A DNA stretch of 64,000 nucleotides, taken from positions 62,001 through 126,000 of the forward strand of contig JAGNKE010000005.1 in NCBI GenBank assembly GCA_018000295.1, read 5' to 3'. Position 1 is the stretch's first letter. Every line of letters begins with the position of its first letter. Origin of the DNA: Alphaproteobacteria bacterium. GTDB lineage: Bacteria; Pseudomonadota; Alphaproteobacteria; Micavibrionales; Micavibrionaceae. Below are positions 60,424 to 64,000 of this stretch, one piece after another. Under the pieces are notes generated by a model. That model saw nothing but the letters and a program-made list of their open reading frames with translations. It searched no databases and was not told the DNA's origin. Made by a program: the position numbers and the translations under genes.

Positions 60424-61265
60424 TGGTCCGCTCCCGTAACAAACTCTGGTACTCCAGTGATTTGGACGGCGCGGTCGCCAACTTTCATCTCTTCCCCTCC
60501 ACCTGTCACTCCGCGGTCAACCTGAAGCGCATAAGGAGGAGAAACCATGCCCTGCGCGAGCAAAAGCTTGTAGCGAACCATCCCCTCAAAATCAAGGGTC
60601 AGACGGCTCAAATCATCGTTAAAAATCTCATCGGCCTGCTCATAGCCTACTTTCCAGCCTTTACGTACGTGTTCTTCCCAAATAACCCTCTCATCGTCAT
60701 CTCTGGGCAAAAGAATGGCCGGAGGGGGGATAACCTCGCCCCACTCGCGCTCAAGATACTGACGCCAGTTCCGGGGAGCCGAGACGATACGGGCATTTTT
60801 GATAATGTTGTAAATCCGGTCGGAAACCGCAGCCTCCTGTCCAGAAAAATCGACAATCATTGCGTTCATGGCCTCAGTCACGATAGGAGGCTCGATCTTG
60901 AAGCCTGAAGGCGCGGCAACGAGGAGTTGCTCGAAATCGTAGACTTTATCAAGGTAGCGTGCACGGGTTTCAAGATTCTTACGAATCTCCCACGTTCTCT
61001 TGGCTAGGCCACCACGGGCTCCAAAAGAAATCGCAGCTTCCTTCAAGGCATCTTCTCGGATATCGAAGGGAAGAGCCGTGTCATCGTCTGGATCCTCCTC
61101 AACCTCATAGCCCAAAAGAACTTCGATATCGACAGGCTCGGCGTCACTTTGCACAAGAGGCCTATCCTCGTCAGTGGGAAGCATACCGAAAGAGACACTC
61201 GGGAAACCAAAAGTCCCCAGCAGCAGAAGAAACGAACAGGCACCAATCTTGAGGGTCTTACGCAT
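60402..61265 (-). CDS. dotC: DotC (TraI-like) core-complex protein
   Basis: DotC is part of the outer-membrane ring with DotD and DotH. The 287 residues have a signal peptide (FLLLLGTFGFPSVSFG) and the family blocks IREDALKEAAISFGARGGLAKR, LEREWGEVIPPPAILLPRDDDE and WKVGYEQADEIFNDDLSRLTLDFEGM. Legionella DotC is a lipoprotein. Here I see no lipobox Cys at the end of the signal, so anchoring may be protein-mediated. It is flanked by dotD upstream (17 bases) and dotB downstream (overlapping). Confidence 0.95.
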   Translation of the reverse strand: MRKTLKIGACSFLLLLGTFGFPSVSFGMLPTDEDRPLVQSDAEPVDIEVLLGYEVEEDPDDDTALPFDIREDALKEAAISFGARGGLAKRTWEIRKNLETRARYLDKVYDFEQLLVAAPSGFKIEPPIVTEAMNAMIVDFSGQEAAVSDRIYNIIKNARIVSAPRNWRQYLEREWGEVIPPPAILLPRDDDERVIWEEHVRKGWKVGYEQADEIFNDDLSRLTLDFEGMVRYKLLLAQGMVSPPYALQVDRGVTGGGEEMKVGDRAVQITGVPEFVTGADQWKPANQ

Positions 61266-61282
61266 AGGTCAATCGGCCTTTC

Positions 61283-61792
61283 TTATCCACCAAGTCCGGC
61301 ATTGGGAGCATAATAGATTTCAACCATGCGGCTCTTGGCGTCAACTCTGACATCGCCGCGCATACCCAGTTGCAGGCCGATATCGCGCAGCGTATCGACG
61401 ACGCGCTGGTTTTCAGCGTCAATCGAGACAACCACAGGGGTGGAGGGCTTGTTTCCGAGGACAAGGAAACCATATCCCGCACGATCCGCAAGTGTCTTGG
61501 CAATCGGTTCGATCGGCCCGACCCAGTTGACCGTGATCGCCCGTCCAAGTTCCGGCGGGACGTTATCGATCGGTGAAACGGTCGTCGCCGGGGTTCTGGC
61601 ACGCTCAACAGCCGCCAGAGTTTCCAAGGCGGTCGATGCCCGGTCCGCTGACTCGGCCAGCATGGCAGTGACCTTGTCCGGGGAGGCGACAAGCTGAGGA
61701 CTTCCGCCGCTGAAAGCAGCATCGGAGGACTCGCATCCTGTGACCAAAACCATACTGAATAAGAGCAAGAGAGAGAGCTGTTTACGTGACAT
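61283..61792 (-). CDS. dotD: DotD (TraH-like) outer-membrane lipoprotein
   Basis: DotD is a secretin-N-like lipoprotein of the outer-membrane ring. The 169 residues have a lipobox signal (MVLVTGCES, lipid Cys at residue 20), a helical linker and a C-terminal domain: VNWVGPIEPIAKTLADRAGYG then VVDTLRDIGLQLGMR, similar to the peptide-binding N0/N1 fold. It heads the dotD-dotC-dotB-icmT-tcpQ run; the 200-base AT-rich gap upstream probably carries the promoter. Confidence 0.94.
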   Translation of the reverse strand: MSRKQLSLLLLFSMVLVTGCESSDAAFSGGSPQLVASPDKVTAMLAESADRASTALETLAAVERARTPATTVSPIDNVPPELGRAITVNWVGPIEPIAKTLADRAGYGFLVLGNKPSTPVVVSIDAENQRVVDTLRDIGLQLGMRGDVRVDAKSRMVEIYYAPNAGLGG

Positions 61793-61992
61793 AACTTTTA
61801 AAAACCCTAATAAGACAACTTAGTCTATTGGAAATACTAGACAAAATAATACTCCAAATCAAGAATAACTGCACTTTACGGTAAAGATCAAGTCGAGTTT
61901 TACCGAAAGGCCCACACTATCTCCACAAATTTTTCAACAGAACCGCGGATTTCAGCCAAATTTTAACAAAACGGCGGGAGCAGAAAAAATCG

Positions 61993-62406
61993 TTAACGCT
62001 CTGATTTTAGAAGCCCGTGCCCCCTCAGAATCCCCACAACGCGGTCCTGATAGCGTTCACCATAATAAGAAGTCCGTGAATGATAGTAGGAAAGGGCGCG
62101 TCCGAGACTCTGCGTTTCACTCAGATGATTCCTCAAAATCCAGGCGGCAACACTGACATTGGTACAGGCATTGTCGCGCAGCTCCTTGCGGGCCTTTGTA
62201 TTGCTGACACCCCACTTTTTCGCAACGACCGGAACCCAGAGCGTATTGATTTGCATAGGCCCAAGGTCATGGGTTCCGTTGGTATTGGCCACCTCCTGGC
62301 CCACACGTCCGCCCTCGGCTTTATATATACCCGCGAGCAGAACCGGCGGCACATTATAAGTCTGCGCGGCCAGTAACAGGCAGGTCATAAGCTCTTTTGC
62401 GGCCAT
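61993..62406 (-). CDS. Lytic transglycosylase-like protein (VirB1/SLT type)
   Basis: A 137-residue SLT-domain enzyme. The motif GIYKAEGGRVGQ contains the presumed catalytic Glu (about residue 31), followed by HDLGPMQINTLW (the GLMQI-type segment) and a C-terminal YYHSRTSYYGERY. These enzymes open peptidoglycan for passage of secretion machines. No signal peptide is visible, although the start is preceded by no alternative upstream Met. Its place between dotD and the unknown 311-residue gene suggests it serves the type IV apparatus. Confidence 0.88.
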   Translation of the reverse strand: MAAKELMTCLLLAAQTYNVPPVLLAGIYKAEGGRVGQEVANTNGTHDLGPMQINTLWVPVVAKKWGVSNTKARKELRDNACTNVSVAAWILRNHLSETQSLGRALSYYHSRTSYYGERYQDRVVGILRGHGLLKSER

Positions 62407-62473
62407 ATCCTTTATCTCTCGTAAGAAAAAAGCACCATCGCCACATTATATATATCTGCGATACGAGCCGTCA

Positions 62474-63409
62474 TCATTTTTTAAAGAAAGCCATGGGAGT
62501 GCCCGAAGGCTGACCGTCCGAGCCTGCTTCTCCACCTTCGTCGCTCTCGGTATTCTCGTTTACGGCAGAAAGATGAACCGCGGGCGTTTCCGGGGGTGCA
62601 CTGTCCGAAGCTTGAGGATCCCCCCCTTGGGCAAGCGGGATGAAGCTGGTCGCCAGGGCCTCAAGCATAAGCATTCTCTGCTCGAACAGATCCCAGATCG
62701 TGGACGGCTGAATCACCAGCCGGGCGGATTCGTGAAGTTTGATGAAACGTTCAGTTTCGGAAATATGGCAGTCGGCGTAAAGCGAAGCCAGAATGCGGAG
62801 CAGGGACAACTCGGCGATTCGGGCTTGATTAAGGTCAAGCCCACCTCCGAAAAGCTTCCCGCGTAACTCGGTAGCGCGCAGGATAAGCTTGTCGCAAATA
62901 TCCTTGACCATCTTGCTCCCGGCTTGCCCGAACGAAAAAATACTGACGGCGCGGATAATGGGCAAAAACGCATGAAGCAGATGAACGTGAATCTGATAGC
63001 CGCCGAAAAGGGCAAAATCCTCGCCAAGCTTGCGCAGGGGTTCAAGGCTCTCTTCCTCCGGAATAAGATCATCGGAAAAAGCCAGGACGGCCTCGAATCC
63101 TTTTGTAACCCTCTGGACATCCTGTTCGGAAAAGGCTTTTCCCGAATTCTTTTGATGGGCGGCGATCATTTGCGCGGCAAGGACGGTCAGGGCGATCCGT
63201 ATTGATTTTTTATCGCCGTCTGCAGGAAGGTGAAGGGCTTTACGCAACTCTTGCCCCAGACTCTTGGATGCGGCGAGTAAATCCTTAAGCCGCTCGGCCT
63301 CCTTAGCGGGATCCGGGGCAGACTTCCAGGAACTGCTGTCGACAGCCTGAATAAGGGGCAGGCCCAGATTTTCAAGCAAAGAAAGCAGCAGGTCCGAGCG
63401 TGGGGTCAT
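62474..63409 (-). CDS. Hypothetical protein next to the secretion genes
   Basis: A 311-residue, mainly helical cytosolic-looking protein. The middle contains a moderately hydrophobic stretch (HLLHAFLPIIRAVSIFSFGQAG, about residues 145-166). The C-terminal 60 residues are Gly/Ser/Glu-rich and disordered. I do not recognise the family. It lies between the DsbC-like and the transglycosylase genes, all on the same strand, so it may be a lineage-specific secretion factor. Confidence 0.75.
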   Translation of the reverse strand: MTPRSDLLLSLLENLGLPLIQAVDSSSWKSAPDPAKEAERLKDLLAASKSLGQELRKALHLPADGDKKSIRIALTVLAAQMIAAHQKNSGKAFSEQDVQRVTKGFEAVLAFSDDLIPEEESLEPLRKLGEDFALFGGYQIHVHLLHAFLPIIRAVSIFSFGQAGSKMVKDICDKLILRATELRGKLFGGGLDLNQARIAELSLLRILASLYADCHISETERFIKLHESARLVIQPSTIWDLFEQRMLMLEALATSFIPLAQGGDPQASDSAPPETPAVHLSAVNENTESDEGGEAGSDGQPSGTPMAFFKK

Positions 63410-63433
63410 CCTGAATCCGAAAAACGCAAAAAT

Positions 63434-64000
63434 TTAACTCCGCGCACCGAGATCGCCAATCAGGGATTGCAGATTTTTCGGCTTGCCCTCAATGATCTTC
63501 ACGCTCTCATCCTTGGCGCGGTAGATCAGGGTCGGCGTTCCGGAAAGCTTCCAGGCCTGCATGATCGACAGGTTGCGTTGAACGCCCTGCGTATTGATTT
63601 CGCTCTTGGCGGGTAGGGCGTTTGTATCGCCGTCCAGATTGCGCCACCACAGTTCGATCGGATCGGGCGCTGCCAGAAGGAAGGCGGCCTGCGCCTCGGT
63701 CTCTGGCCGGAACCCGATGGGGATCAGCCGAACCTGCGCTTTCCCTTCATCCAGCAGAGGTTTGAGTTCCTTCATCATCTCATGGCAATGCGGGCACTGC
63801 GGATCGATGAAGGAGTAGAAAACGGGCGTTCCGGCCTTGCCGAACGGAATCCAGTTGCTGTTCTCGACATCGTAGAAAAACTGCTCGGACGGGGTCTTGA
63901 AATCGTATTTTGTTTTATCCGGCGAAGCCTCAGAAGGTTTATTGGGGGTCTCGCTGGCCAGACGGTCAAGCAGGTCGTCCCCCTGTCCGCGTAAGCGCTG
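63434..64000 (-). CDS. DsbC/TrbB-like thioredoxin-fold protein, 5' end outside the window
   Basis: The minus-strand frame is open to the right edge, so the visible part is the C-terminal 188 residues of a longer protein. A CPHC active site (DPQCPHCHEMM) follows a FDFKTPSEQFFYDV-like strand, and a cis-Pro loop (SGTPTLIY) lies downstream; these are the marks of DsbC/DsbG-type disulfide isomerases. IncI plasmids carry such a gene (trbB) with their Tra system. It may fold the Cys-rich exported proteins of this locus. The visible ATG at 63778 is internal. Confidence 0.9.
   Translation of the reverse strand, partial: QRLRGQGDDLLDRLASETPNKPSEASPDKTKYDFKTPSEQFFYDVENSNWIPFGKAGTPVFYSFIDPQCPHCHEMMKELKPLLDEGKAQVRLIPIGFRPETEAQAAFLLAAPDPIELWWRNLDGDTNALPAKSEINTQGVQRNLSIMQAWKLSGTPTLIYRAKDESVKIIEGKPKNLQSLIGDLGARS

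Overview
The window is origin-proximal chromosome of an alphaproteobacterium. The evidence is the gene set parB-parA-rsmG-mnmG-mnmE, rho, hemJ-hemH-hemE, an RP001-type protein, and the block secB-ppsR-maf-aroE-coaE-dnaQ with fxsA, a Tim44-like gene and mltA. In addition there is one perfect parS palindrome and two near-perfect ones, and several perfect TTAA-N7-TTAA boxes of the kind bound by CtrA. Species cannot be named from sequence alone. No tRNA, rRNA, insertion sequence or CRISPR array was recognised.

Layout. Positions 1-9.8 kb hold segregation and tRNA-modification genes, plus a zinc-ribbon membrane protein. Positions 10-17.4 kb hold a Sel1-repeat protein, two small phosphatases lying tail to tail, rho and late heme synthesis. 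Positions 17.4-18.7 kb are hemE / RP001-like gene / tandem CtrA boxes, the arrangement that carries the replication origin in Caulobacter, so I propose the origin lies here. Positions 18.7-21.1 kb carry two overlapping related genes of unknown function. Positions 21.1-28.6 kb are the conserved dnaQ-to-mltA block. Positions 28.7-33.8 kb are accessory: a VRR-NUC nuclease, a heptad-repeat periplasmic protein, unknowns, a nucleotidyltransferase and an aldo/keto reductase.

Positions 33.8-63.4 kb are dominated by a Dot/Icm (type IVB, IncI-Tra-like) secretion system in two minus-strand blocks. Block one is icmL-icmK-icmE-icmG-icmC/D-like-icmD-icmJ-icmB, the same order as in Legionella. Block two is dotD-dotC-dotB-icmT plus a TcpQ-domain protein, with a lytic transglycosylase and a DsbC-like thioredoxin upstream. 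Between the blocks, on the plus strand, lie five tandem paralogous exported proteins of a family I do not recognise (45.8-53.4 kb). They are followed by flgK-flgL behind a sigma-54-type promoter. DotA, the DotL/DotM coupling proteins, IcmF/DotU and the IcmQRSW factors are not in the window.

The likely logic of the accessory half is a cell-envelope-spanning secretion machine. It comprises inner-membrane IcmL/IcmG/IcmE, outer-membrane IcmK/DotC/DotD, the ATPases IcmB and DotB, and peptidoglycan-opening and disulfide enzymes. It is flanked by a dedicated set of exported proteins that share a conserved core and Cys-rich mature N-termini. That five-gene family, and a 562-residue protein with five IcmC/IcmD-type modules, are the most novel-looking items here.
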